A stretch of 64,000 bases of DNA from Beroe forskalii (taxonomy: Eukaryota > Ctenophora > Nuda > Beroida > Beroidae). The translations under genes and the position numbers were made by a program. The stretch is from contig WFMF01000002.1 of NCBI GenBank assembly GCA_011033025.1, positions 62,001 to 126,000 on the forward strand. The letters are read 5' to 3'. Shown here one piece after another: positions 11,400 through 22,990 of the stretch (positions are counted from its first letter, which is position 1; each line of letters starts with the position of its first letter). The notes under the pieces were generated by a model. It was not told where the DNA came from. It made no database searches and worked only from the letters and a program-made list of their open reading frames with translations.

Positions 11400-11819
11400 A
11401 GTGAAATTGATTAAAAAAAAGAAGGCAAAGAAATTAAGTGCTAAAATCAAATGGGGTATAAACGAATACCTGGATCATCTTGACTGAAGGCACCATGGCT
11501 CAAGACAACCAACAAAATCAAACTCAGCATAGTGAAATGTGGCTTGCCGAAAAAAATGTTAATCATGCATTAGCATTGATTAATAATCAATGTTAATGCA
11601 TGTTAATTTCATCCTTTTATCACTGCAATATTTATCCCTTTTTGAGAGATCATCATAATAGAATAGAAAATAATAGAAATTAAATGGTCAAATTGCATTT
11701 GCAACGACAGACCTTATAAAAAACGAATTGATATGAATCACGTAAGAAAATTTAAGAAATAGAAATAATAACTCTGCATGCTTCTCTTAACATAAGTTAG
11801 AACACTTTAGTCCTCAGAA

Positions 11820-12650
11820 AAAAATAGAGCTGCATTTTTTCCCTCTCCAATTGCCTTTTTGTTATACAAAAGGCATTGAAGAGGGTTGGCAGAGATCGTG
11901 GTTTAGAGGATTTTGGAGAATTTGTGTATATTATCCGTACTGTTAATTCGGAAAAGTGCCCGGAAAATTACTCCTATTTAATATCAGTCACGTCGGAGTA
12001 TTTTGGATTTTTGAGTAGTGGCATCGTGTGAAACTGTACACTGCAGCTAGCTGTCAGGAATTTGGGTTCAATGCTCAATTCATTCCAACCAAGCATTGAT
12101 TCTCTTTTAAAAATTTGCTACATCGATTTCATCAAATATTTTCATCGCAAAATAATGAATTTAGAATATTGATCGATTTTCACGGTTATTAAGATTGGAG
12201 TTTGAAACATTTAGTTTTTTCAGCTTGAGATCTTACTGACAATCAATTCATGATTTAATAATCATGATTCATCTTCGCCGAAGGTGAATCATGATGATTG
12301 GTCCACAGAATTGAGTAGAAGTTATCCCCGTAATTATATCCAAATCTACAATCTTTTCATGATTATTGACCTCTTGAACTCATACAAAAGGAGGCGGGAT
12401 GCAACACTAACCATTAAGTGCAATTTGGCTTGATATCAACAACAAAGAAAATGTAGTGCGGAACAAAAATGGAGCCGTGGTTACGAAACAGGAAACAATG
12501 CGCAACAAAACGAATTTCAAAAGAGTTCTACAAAATATTGTGGTGATCGCGCGCGCGTAGAATTTGCCACATGCATCCGAACCGATCATTCGCCCAGACG
12601 AAATGCGCAGGCAAGCGCAATTCTTGTTGATTTATGCCTACATAAAATAT
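11820..12650. repeat. Dispersed element, deleted copy (family of 17.8-19.75 kb)
   Basis: The hairpin GCCTTTTTGTTATACAAAAGGC with AGAGATCG, then GCAGCTAGCT and a GCGCAATTCTTGTT end, appear in the same order as in 17.85-19.47 kb, at moderate similarity. No coding frame is kept. An inverted relative lies at 53.7-56.8 kb. Confidence 0.5.
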
Positions 12651-13855
12651 TGAGCCCATTTTGGCCAAAAATTAGTGCCAAATGGGCTAAAAAAATGAAT
12701 TTTGGAGGCCTAAATCAAAAATCCGGCTCTATTTATTTCTGAGGAATTGAGTATCCTAACTTTTGCAAAAAGAATCATGCAAAAACATTATTGGTAGCCG
12801 AATTAATAAGCCTTTGAGATAAGGGTTTTGAGATATGGCCATTTTTGTGGTTTTTGAACTTTTGAAGGGTTTCATGGCTTAAGGTCCGATTTGGTTTGTT
12901 ACACGTCATGCGTCATGTCACGATTAGTTTGAACAGAGGTCGTGCCGCCTGCTCAGATTTCTCCAGCTCGTGGGAGCTTGCCCTGTGTAGAGTGTCGTTT
13001 CCGGTTGTGCCTTCACATTGTTAAAACCTTGTAAAAACCTTGTATTGATTGTTCGTTCAAATTTGTTAACAATCGATAGCTGAATTACATGAAGTTGATG
13101 CTTGATGCGTTATAGAACCTTCTGAGGTTTTCATGCGGTTCTATAATATAAAGACACTTGCCTGATCGGGTCCATATTGGTTTAGACCCTCGCCCATAGG
13201 GCTGGTAAGAAAAAGGGCGGGTAAATAAATGATTAGGATTGGGGTTAGGGTGAGTCCGCCTGAGGTCCACCTCAGGAGATTCTGCGTTTCACGAGACTGC
13301 CTGATCATGCGGATTGTGCTATGTATTATCCCTTTCTGGGCATAGTTGCAAGGTTTCTCGATGATTGAAGATTTAAAAAATGGAAGCGTTAGATTCGTTG
13401 AAACTTGATTTTTTGCTCAGGTCATTCAAAAACAAATTAATATTTTAATGACCGTGCTATAAAGAAATCGACACAATCAATAATGTTTCGTTGCGTCAAA
13501 TATCGAGCCGGAATCTATTTAAAAATTCAAAGAAACTGAACTTAAAGCATTCAATATCAAATAAAAGTAATTTATTATTATTATTATTTTATTATATTTG
13601 TTAAGATAAATTTTTACCATCTACTTAAATAATGCAATTTTACCAACTATGTTATCAACCAATTGTGCGATTTAAGATTTTTGAGGGCGTAATTGTGCAG
13701 CATAGGGTAGTCTCGACTACTCTGCACGTGCCCCACTCATAGCATATACAACAAGTTAGGCCTAACTATGCTTATGTTTTATTCAACTATGATTATTCAA
13801 ATCTTTTGGTTGGGGCTTCCTCATGTTTCATGAATGATTTTATATAGGGCAAGTG
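12651..13855. other. Intergenic, no gene seen
   Basis: AT-rich sequence with a short TTA microsatellite around 13570-13600 and a GGTTAGGGT-like patch near 13235. No protein frame or RNA gene was recognised. Confidence 0.4.
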
Positions 13856-13860
13856 ACTAT

Positions 13861-14400
13861 GTACCGGGTGGGCCAAAAAGAACGTTACAAAAGTAACGCG
13901 CTGCAACTTTAGTTTGTTTGAAGTTTCTAATGAAACTTTGGGATGTCAAAGGTGTGTGCGATACAATTTTGCACTTAAAATCTGAAGTGTCTAGCTCGAA
14001 AAATCCCGATTTATCAACAAAAAAAACGGTTTTTCGGCCATATTCCAATATTTGAGAGTCAATAACTCGGCTTGTGTTTGAAGTAACTTAATGAAATTTA
14101 GGGATGTCTTAGGTATAGGCTATAAGTTTTTGCAACATATATTTGAAGTGTCTACCTCGAAAAATGTCTCAATTATCAACAAAATGCGGGTTTTTTGCCC
14201 CTATCTCTCTTTCTTTGCCCATTTCTCTTTTTCTGGGCCTCAAAAATGTCTGCTACTTCAGGGTCATGTTGGTCAGATGTTTCCTGAAATATCCTGAAAG
14301 TTTCATCAAGATTGCTTGAAAAAACACGGAGATATGCGCCTTTTTGTAACGCAAAAAAGTGTATATATACGCAAGCGTGGATAGTTTTAACTTCCTCTAC
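13861..14400. other. Probable decayed transposon with internal repeat
   Basis: Two paragraphs repeat a pattern: a gene-like sentence with TTTGAAGT, TCTACCTCGAAAAAT..TTATCAACAAAA and a pyrimidine-rich tail, at about 13915-14040 and 14065-14200. GTTACAAAAGTAACGC near the left edge and TTTTTGTAACGC near 14345 could be degenerate ends. No transposase. Confidence 0.3.
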
Positions 14401-14411
14401 GACAGTATAGT

Positions 14412-14550
14412 CACCAAAACCGTTGGACGGTTGGTCAAGTAACCCCCCGCTGGTTTGGATGTGATCAGCCCATTTTGTATCTTTTCAGGTTCCGTTGTCA
14501 CATCCAAACCCGCGGGGGGTTACTAGACCAACCGTCCAACGGTTTTGGTG
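14412..14550. mobile_element. Small fold-back element (two 53-bp arms)
   Basis: CACCAAAACCGTTGGACGGT and its continuation to about 14464 return as the reverse complement at 14498-14550 with two or three mismatches, leaving a loop of about 33 bases. The RNA or single strand would fold into a long hairpin. Confidence 0.85.
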
Positions 14551-14571
14551 GTGATATCTTGACAGATGTAT

Positions 14572-14710
14572 GTAGTTTGAACCCATGTTACTTGCCCAAA
14601 GGCAGTTTGGAACCACGTAACTTGCCCTCACGTAGTCCGAACCCACGTTACTAGCCCACACGCAAGTCTAACCCACGCAACTTACCCAGACGAAGTCCCA
14701 AACTACGTTA
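14572..14710. repeat. 31-bp tandem repeat
   Basis: About 4.5 diverged copies of a unit resembling GTAGTCCGAACCCACGTTAC plus TTGCCCACAC. Confidence 0.75.
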
Positions 14711-14748
14711 TTCTAACTTGGAATTACTAGAATTGATATATTTCTTAA

Positions 14749-15066
14749 TTTCTACAAATCGTCCACGTGAACTCACGTGCTAAAAATATAGCAACCAGAT
14801 CTAATTTCACGTGCATAAGTCGTATTTGAATTCATTTCAACGTAACCAAGTCGAAAATCCCGTATGAATATCAATTTCTTCAAATCCCCTAATTTCTACA
14901 AATCGTCCGTGTGTACTCACGTGCTGAAATATAGCAATTCGATCTAATTTCACGTGCATTAGTCGTATTTAAACTCATTTCATCGTGATCATGTCGAAAA
15001 TCCTGTAAATATCAATTTCTTCAAATCCCTAATTTCTACAAAACGTCCGCGTGAACTCACGTGCTT
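14749..15066. repeat. 140-bp tandem repeat, 2.3 copies
   Basis: TAATTTCTACAAATCGTCC, then CACGTG-containing sequence and GTCGAAAATCC recur with a period near 140 bp. An isolated further copy of the CACGTG part lies at about 16070-16150. Confidence 0.8.
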
Positions 15067-15239
15067 CACTTGTCCATCTTATATTTCCCATCCCTATTCA
15101 CTGCGAGACATGGAGAAACCATTATCAGTTCATCATCGTATCACAGAATAGGACTACGGTACAAATTTTGTCAAAACATAATTTCAATCAATCTGCAGTT
15201 CAATTTTTAGAGGCCTCTTGTGACAACAATTTTCGACCG

Positions 15240-16860
15240 ACTGCACTGGAACTCTTTTTATAGCTAAATCTCAAGGTCTAAAAGCAGCAGATCAAAGTAA
15301 AACATAATCCGATGAAAACTCTTTGAGTTGGAGATGTCCAAAGTAGCACAAAATAGCGTTCTATCGCAAAATACGCTATTTTAGTGGTTTTACGCGATTT
15401 TGATGACGTCATCACAGCACCCAAATAGGCTCAAACCAACTTCCCATATAACCTATCACACAATTTCGCCTTAGTACAACATACTTTGACCGGTCTCATC
15501 TCAAGATAAGTCGCAGTTCTTGACATCTCACTCGTTTAAAGTTTTGTCCTATAATTTGGAAATCGATTTTTCACCGTACCTTAGAAAATCGCGTATATCT
15601 CGATGAAAAATCGAGATAGCCCAATGATCCATATGATTTTCTGAAAGCTCTTTAAATTTGCTAAAAATCATTCTGAAAAATCAGACAGCTATCTCCTTTC
15701 CTTCTTGGTGAAAAATGCGCTCGAAAATAGCCTATTTTCGCTAAAAAAGCAATAAAATTTCGCTAAGTTGATGACGTCATAGTGACGTGAAAATGACGTC
15801 ACCAGAACTTCTCTTATAGCCTATAACATTTTCCCATCTTAGATCAACAAAACCTGACCTCGATCATGTCTCTACCATTTCCCGTTCTTGAGATCTCGGC
15901 TTTCCAAATTTGCTCCCAATTATCATGATCTTATTATATCTTATTATTATTATACCTCAGACAAAACCGCAAGCGGTCGTCATAGCAACCCCCTCACAGA
16001 GTCACAGGGGCGCCGCCTTTTAATTGTAAGAGGTTTTTGTCTATTGCATTGTGACTTGTTTCAATCAAATCAAGTCGAAAATTCGGTCTTAAGACTCAAA
16101 TTTCAAATTTGCCTAATTTCTACAAAACGTCCACGTGAACTCACGTGCACTTCATTCCATAGGCCATTTCTTGTTATATTCAAGTACCAAGTAGATCAAA
16201 ATGTTGATTCAGTCACTATCATGTAGCACAACAGCCCTGCACTTTTGAAACTCGGCCTGAAATTGGACTTAGCCAAATTTTCGACTTTTTCGCGCGGCTC
16301 AAATTTACGTTTTTGAGGGGCCACCACACCTTCCCCTTAAATCGGGAAGACTTGAAACTTTTTACCCTTGATATTTGACTAAGAAATAACATTGATACGC
16401 CTGGAAAAGATGGAGCAATGTTGGTGAGCTGAGATATAGATGCTCAAAGTCACCATATTTTGGCCTAGTAAAGATCCTCGATTTTTGGAGGCCCCCACGA
16501 CCTCATTTTTCACCAATCACCATGAAACTTCTTTTGTGGCTAAATCTCGAGGTCTAGATGCTACATAAGTCGGGAAAACATGACGCGGTAGAAAACTTTT
16601 CAGATACAGTGCTTCAAAGTGGTCCAAAATTACGTTTTTCGCTAAAAATCGCGATTTTATCGATTTTGATGACGTCATAACAGCAAAAAAATCGATCCGC
16701 GAAACTTCCTACATAGCCTAAGCCACAATTTCATCTTAGCTGAAAAAAACCCGCCCTCGATCAAGGCTCTACCATTTGTGGTTCTCGAGATCTCAGCGAT
16801 TCAAATTTGGTCCTAAATTATCAGCTATAAGTATATAAGTAAGTATATAAATATTCCCAA
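15240..16860. repeat. Diverged long repeats with conserved TGACGTCA sites
   Basis: At least three diverged blocks (about 15260-15560, 15760-15910, 16530-16820) share the order: CTAAATCTC.AGGTCTA, CGATTTTGATGACGTCAT, ACTTC..ATA.CCTA, then a CTACCATTT..GTTCT.GAGATCTC end. TGACGTCA is the full CRE palindrome. No protein frame. Confidence 0.6.
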
Positions 16861-17084
16861 CTATTTCTTGTAAGTATAGTGTCCTGGCAAGGTTACGTTC
16901 GAGGGAGGATATCTCGAGATTTTGGTATACGCATTCACTCGAGAGGGGTCGACTCCTACGTAAAATTTGACGAGGAATCGTTTAAGATAGGTTTCAAAGC
17001 TCTCAGATGCTTCCTTCACCCTTTTCAAACGCAAGTTTTTTTGTTTTTTTTTTTTTTTTTTTTTACTGTGGGGGTTGCCGTCCT

Positions 17085-17295
17085 TGCCAGGACGGAAATC
17101 ACCCTGTGACACTCGTTTCTCTAATATATACCCTGGCCAGTCTTTTCTATTACCGCGGGGGGTTACCGCCCTGGCCAGGGCGGGAAATTATTATTATATA
17201 TTATTATACACCCTGTGACACTGAAATGTCTAACTTATACCCCTGGCCAGTTTTTTTTATTCCGCGGGGGGTTACCTCCCTGGCCAGGGAGAGAA
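17085..17295. repeat. Tandem repeat with CCTGGCCAGG palindromes
   Basis: Three diverged units (period about 85-115 bp) contain CCCTGTGACACT, a TATACCCTGGCCAG segment, a GCGGGGGGTTACC block and a second GGCCAGG palindrome. A poly(T) run precedes them at 17036-17064. Confidence 0.65.
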
Positions 17296-17299
17296 TGAC

Positions 17300-17777
17300 A
17301 CAAAAATTACGCACTTCACTGATAGCATGTAAACAAAAAGGGGCATATCTACCTATTGTGTTTCTGCAATATGATATCTATATTCGAAAATTTTCTAGGC
17401 ACGTGACTTGCCATTTGATGATCAAATGTGGTTCATCTGAAAGGAGTGGAGCCATATTTTGTTTATCTCAAACGAATCTAACAAGATTAGACACACCACT
17501 CTTACCTGATTGATATTTCATTTCCAATGTTTCGATCCAAAATTACTAAAATTTGTTTTATAATTTTGAGGGGGGTTTGGTCAATGCCGACGTCAGCAAT
17601 GGGGAGGGGGTCAGCTAATGATGACAAATACTTCAGACAGACGGGGGGGTAAAATCACCAAAAGTGCTGACGTAATATGTTACGGCTCCGATAAATTTGG
17701 CCAACTTTTCATATAAATTGATAGAGATCCTTGTAATTGTAAGGGGAGTAATGTTCCCCTTGCAATTACAGGAACCA
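17300..17777. other. Non-coding, one G-rich inverted segment
   Basis: No gene. Around 17570-17680 GGGGGGTTTGGTCAATGCCGA and a later GGGGGGGTAAAATCACC..GCTGACG resemble the G-rich inner flanks of the MITE at 39.7 kb, perhaps a decayed relative. Near 17734-17770 CTTGTAATTGTAAGGGG and CCCCTTGCAATTACAGG form an inverted repeat. Confidence 0.35.
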
Positions 17778-19750
17778 CCTTATCGGAAAAGAACTACCTT
17801 ATTTTTCCACGATTCGAATACTTGAATTGAATACTTTGAATTGGAAATTTTTCAACATTTTTTCCTGTTCCCAATCGCGTTTTTGTTTTACAAAAAGGCA
17901 TTGAGAAAAGGTTAGCAGAGATCGTGTTTTGTGGGGGTTGTGTGTATACTACCTTTACGCGTACTGTTAAATCTGAAATAGGTGGTGGTTTTTGGTCGTT
18001 GGTCGTCGTCGTCGTCGTATGTCACATTTTCGATCAACTGCTCGGGCTCCTTTATAATATCACTCGCGTCAGAATAGCTTGGTGTAGTGGCATCCTTCGC
18101 ATTATGGGCTGCAGCTAGCTAACTGGGCTACTTTGTAGGTATTCGAGTTCAATGCTCTGTTCATGCTGATGTTGTTTATCAAAAATCTAACAATTCTTAA
18201 AACAATCATAAAATTAAAACTTAATCAATCTTCACAGAATCGATCAGATTGGATTTCAATCACACAGTCATTTGAACTTCTTTAAGTAGCGGGCAATTCG
18301 GCCAATTTACAATGGGCAGTATTAGTGCCATCAGTTAGAAATAGAAAAATAGAAAATAGAAAATAGAAAAATATATACAATGTCAAATCGCAATATCGCA
18401 ATGTCAGACATATAAACATAGGTCTAATTAATGGTAAAATAAATAAATATTAAGCATTAAGTATGAATAAAAATATGAATAAAAATGCACCTTCAAAAGG
18501 ATATGCCCAAAGAGGGACAGTTCATTAGCACAAGAGGTCAGAAAACTCAAAACACGTCAAAACTCATGATACTCAAAACTCATGATATCCTACATTCCTT
18601 GATATCGGAAAAGTGCTAAAAACTTACTACAAATCAGGGTGAAACAATTAGTCTATAAGAGAGCATGGAGAAACTTAAGTTATGAATGATCTAAAGAATT
18701 GACTAGAGGAAAGTAAAACATAAGAGTTTGTCTCGGTTCATGATTGATAACAATGATATATCTGAATCTTTAATCTTGGTCAGTAATTAATAATTATATT
18801 GTGAATCTCAATCTTGAAAATATCAAGGCGGGGTACAATATTAGCGATCATTGCAATGGTTTGATATCTGCAACGCAACACAAAAGAAAATTTAACGCGT
18901 AACGAAAATGGTGATCATAGTTATGAAACTCTGAACGGCGCGCAACGAATCTTCAAATAGTTCTATGAAATGGCGGGAATGCGCGTGCGAACATTTGGCA
19001 CGTGGACCGAAATCGCCCACGTGATATTTCGATCTGCGCGCGTAAATTCAAAATTGTAGGAGAATGAAATATATATAGCGCCCGTATAACGTGGAATATT
19101 TATAAAATTCAAAAATTGATTCAATGATGTTTTAGTATTGCGATGTCACACTTGATAGAAGAAGCGTTTTATCACGGAAAATTATTTCAGATAAATCTTT
19201 AATCTATTCAATAATCAATACCAACTCTTTCTCTTAATTCCCGTAGGTGTACGCCCGCGATTGTATCTTGATTTGTGAGGTCACTTTTATGCTTTATCGT
19301 CAACTCACTATATCAGTAAATAAGACTGACAACGGTCAAATGACAGCGTACGTTCTTATAGTAATACCAACCCCGGGGAACAGGAAATTAAGCGCCTGCA
19401 TACGGGAACAATCAACAACGCACAAGAAATGCTCCGGCAGGCGCAATTCTTGTTCTATAATGATGATGATAAATTCCCATATTGCAGTAACTATAGCATA
19501 GAAAATTGGAAAATAAGTATAAAATTTCATGAAGAATTTTATTATTTTATTTGTGCGTTCAAAGAGATGAACTCAGAAATCGCATATTTGTGTCTGTAAC
19601 CAAGAAATTTGAAGAGAAATACTGGGCTTAATTTTCACGGACCTGAAAATCACGGACATTAGTATCACGGACATAATTTTAGCAGACATTAATATTCACG
19701 CTGAGGTGCTCAGCGTGACAGTAATGTCCGTGATAATTATGTCCCATAAG
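17778..19750. mobile_element. Non-autonomous DNA transposon, about 2 kb
   Basis: The ends CCTTATCGG and CCCATAAG, with inner TTTTCCACGATTCGAA and the right-hand TCCGTGATAATTATGTCC block, match the ends of the 443-bp element at 42810-43252. The interior contains the hairpin GTTTTTGTTTTACAAAAA, a (GTC)n run near 18001, AATAGAAA runs and a GGCGCAATTCTTGTT segment shared with 12.6 and 53.8 kb. No transposase frame is evident. It may be a composite of two element families, one nested in the other. Confidence 0.6.
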
Positions 19751-20745
19751 GTAGTTAGGATATGTTCCGGGGTATGTACCGCGGAACATGTTCTAATTAA
19801 TCGTTACATACCGTGGTACGTACCGCGGTTTGTACCGACTAGTTACGTTGGGGTTCTTTCAGTACGCCCCCTAAGACCGCTCGAAACCACGTAGACCATA
19901 GTCAGTCAAATAGATAGAAATCCCTTTCCAGCAATACTTTCATAATCTTTTAACTAAGATGGCAATAAGTCCGTAAAAGGGTCACAAGAGTTGTGAATTT
20001 TGTCCAATGGATCCATCATGTCCAATGGAAATGTCCAATGGAAATGTCCAATGGACGTCCAATGGAAATGTCCATTGGACATCCATTGAACATGATGTCC
20101 ATCGGTAAAATTGTCCAATTCTGTTCAATGGATCCATTTTTGATGTTCAATGGACATGTTCAATGGATCCAATGGACTGGACACAATCACCAAACATAGT
20201 TTGGTAGATGGACATAATCCGGGTATTTTTGCTCAATGGATCCATTGCTTCCATTGGAACCCACGGATCCATTGTGTCCATTGAACACCATTGGACATGT
20301 TTATTGGATCCATTGCACATTGTGTCCATTGCACAGTGTGTCCCATGGACAAAATGGATCCATTAGATCCAATGGATCCATTGAACAAAAATACCCGAAT
20401 TATGTCCATCCACCAAACCATGTTTGGTGATTGTGCCCATTTGATCCACTCAGATGGATCCATTGAACATCCATTGGATCCATTGAATATGTCCATTGAA
20501 CATCAAACTTCAAAAATGGATCCAATAAATCCATTGGATCCATTGAACACTATTGAACATTTTTACATCAGTTTAATTCTAAATATGGCATTGATCTTTG
20601 TACATATACCTTTCTCGTTCAACGAGATATACCTGCATGTAGTGTACCTATAACAACACATTATCTACATGATGCCTATGCAAATTACGTGTTCCAATGC
20701 TTGGTTTGTCTTCGTAATTCACCCTGCTTGTATTCCTGTAGTCAC

Positions 20746-21124
20746 ATACCATATTTGCCTTTATTTAACCGGCCCTTAAGGAGAACAAAATCGACTATGA
20801 GAGTTTTGTCCAAAGGGCCGGTTTAAAAAAGGCCGGTTTAAGCGGGGCCGGTCAAATTAAAGGCTAGTTAATTTAGGTCAAATGAAACTTTTATGACTCG
20901 GCTTATGTAGTTTAAAATTCACTGAAATGTCATTTCATAACACGATCATGACCTAAATCATAATATTAGACTGCGATTTGGGTCTTATGATGCAATTTAT
21001 TAAGTATAAAGTGGTTTTAGTGGTCATTTCAGAGCAAAAAATCCACCAGAAAAATTTTTGTCCAAGGGGCCGGTTAATAAAAGGTCGGTTAAAAAAGCCG
21101 GCTAAGTTAAGGCCAATAAGGTAT
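20746..21124. mobile_element. MITE with ATACC..GGCC ends, nested
   Basis: Ends ATACCATATTTGCCTTTATT and, inverted, ATACCTTATTGGCCTTAACT followed by TTA(A/G)CCGGC are imperfect terminal repeats. GGGCCGGTT motifs repeat next to both ends. 379 bp, no coding capacity; superfamily not assigned. Confidence 0.65.
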
Positions 21125-21150
21125 ACGTATACAATATCGGTGATCTATAA

Positions 21151-21220
21151 ATGAGCGGGGCTTGAACCCATAACCTCCTGATTGCCGGTTAGGTGCTCTC
21201 CTACTTGAGTTAGCTCAAGT
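21151..21220 (-). pseudogene. tRNA-like sequence (pseudo-tRNA or SINE head)
   Basis: On the minus strand a B-box GGTTCAAGCCC and an A-box-like TAACTCAAGTAGG lie at tRNA spacing. TGAGC near the 5' end can pair with GCTCA at the 3' end, and an anticodon arm CCTAA/TCAGG (one mismatch) frames a CCGGCAA loop that would read GGC (Ala). The loop lacks the near-universal U33, so this is more likely a tRNA-derived repeat than a working gene. Confidence 0.5.
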
Positions 21221-21289
21221 GGATCCATCGTTGGATCCATCATTGGACAATATTCACAACCCTTGTGACCCTTTTACCAATTAGTCAGT

Positions 21290-22050
21290 ACTTCTGAGAT
21301 GTCAAAGTTTACATGAAACTCCAAAAGAGAAATGAAAAGATACATTGTTTGGTTGAGCACAAACCTTGCAAACTCAGCAGAGAAAAGGGGCAGCTTCACT
21401 CGTCAACTATATCAGCAACAGGGCGTGCAACAGTTGCAAACCGGAATTTCTGGATGAAATAAATATTAAAGGGATTTCAAGGGATTACAAGAGAATAAAA
21501 TGCTGAAATTAATATTCAAATGATCCCTTATAAATATGAAATAAAAATTCAAAATGGTAGAACCTATAAAGCAAAAAAGTTTTATAACAATCTTTCAATA
21601 TGTTCGACGTATTAACTACTTAATTAGGTACAAAATCACTATCATTCTGATACCTTTACTTCGTTTGCATTCAAATAATGATTTAGAGAAGTGTGATTAA
21701 GCAATAAATCGCCACTCACCTGTGAATGAACCCAAAGTCAATCACTGACCAAGTGGCCAATGACAGAATCAAAGAGCAATGCATGCTATCTGATGTTTTG
21801 ATGTAGCAAGAACAGCGAAACAACACTTGTCGTACGATGAATGACCCGCTGACGCCAGCCGCGATGCGCTGATTCTCGAGAGGGTCCGTCAACGGCCGAA
21901 AAAACTACACGTATGACACTGACTGTAAGCGATGTGACATGCGTATCGTATTTGTCAAATAAACCATTTTACTCCGCAAGCGCGCGGATTTCATAAAATT
22001 TAGTGCGCGGCGCATTAAAATGTTCACCAAGCAAACGAAAGACAATTTCA
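21290..22050. other. Intergenic, no gene seen
   Basis: AT-rich, no recognised coding frame or repeat. Confidence 0.4.
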
Positions 22051-22990
22051 TAAGCAATTAATAAGGCTTCGGAGCTCCGAAGCCTCAGATCATTTATTGA
22101 TGCATGAAATTACTGTTATGCTCCGCGTGCATAGCAGCCAATTTCATTTCCTTGTCAGCCGTTGTAGGTGTGTAAGCGTGCGGCGCGTCCGCCGAAAGCA
22201 TTGCCTGACCGTTGCTAAACACGTATACCCCTGTTATCGCGCGGCGCGCTTCCAGTTTAGCAACAATTTATGCGGGCTTAGGAACCTGAATAAGGCTTCG
22301 CGCAACAACTTCCAATTTGCAATTCCCCGATCCCAATTGAAAAACAGGAGCGCTGCTAAATAGCCAGACTCTGTTATGCTTCGCGCGCGCGAGGGGACCT
22401 GGCAACGCCTGGCAAGCTAAACCGGCATTGCCTGTTATCGTACGCTACACACCCACACCCTATGCGGGCTTAGGAAGGGCGCAGCTCGAAATTGGAAATC
22501 AGGGTGCGGTGCGCTTCTTCCAGCTCCAGCTCCGTAGGGAAGCGCGCAACGCTCCACATTGCATTTGATTTTGAACGGTCATCGACAGTTTATTTCTTCT
22601 GATCGGACGCGGATGGCTTTGCCTGACGACGTCAGACAAGGATGGCTTTGTCAGACGTTGTCCGCCGAAGGCGAAGGGGTCAGGCAACGTCTGGCAAGGA
22701 TGGCTAGAGCGCAAATGTGACCAGAAGAAATAGATTGATATTATAGACGGGCATTGGGCAACCTCCGTCGAACTCGAAACCTTCCTATTCCTAAGTCCGC
22801 ATAGATGCGTGTCACGCCGCGTCGCCGCGCAACGCAAACACTAACAGGGATATACGTGTTTAGCAAGTCAAAACCAGGGTCCTGGTTATTATTATTTTTT
22901 ATTATTATTATTTTTTAAGGTTTAGCGCTTGCCGCACGGCGCAATTTGTCATTGTGCGCGAAACCAGGGTCCTGGTTCAGGCAACCCTAT
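22050..22990. repeat. GC-rich dispersed repeat (TATGCGGGCTTAG family)
   Basis: TATGCGGGCTTAGGAA occurs twice and inverted once (CCTAAGTCCGCATA). GCTAAACACGTATACCCCTG occurs directly and, inverted, as CAGGGATATACGTGTTTAGC. The palindrome AACCAGGGTCCTGGTT occurs twice (22866 and 22962). All three motifs recur at 38.8-38.95 kb and one in the distorted stretch near 33470. Many GCGC/GCGGCGCG motifs are present. Confidence 0.65.

Larger units (their letters stand above)
19973..21278. mobile_element. Fold-back element with a GGATCC satellite core
   Basis: GTAAAAGGGTCACAAGAGTT at the left returns as its reverse complement near 21241-21278. Between about 20000 and 20560 lie dense variants of ATGGATCCATTG and TCCAATGGACA. 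Inside that, CACCAAACATAGTTTGGT with AATCCGGGTATTTTTG (20187-20232) reappears inverted at 20383-20440. Another MITE and a tRNA-like sequence sit inside the right half. Confidence 0.75.

Noticed and set aside
19973-20560. Protein frames with repeated MDPLDP or NGSIEH peptides.
   Set aside because: They are products of the ATGGATCCATTG satellite, open on both strands for the same reason as the other arrays.
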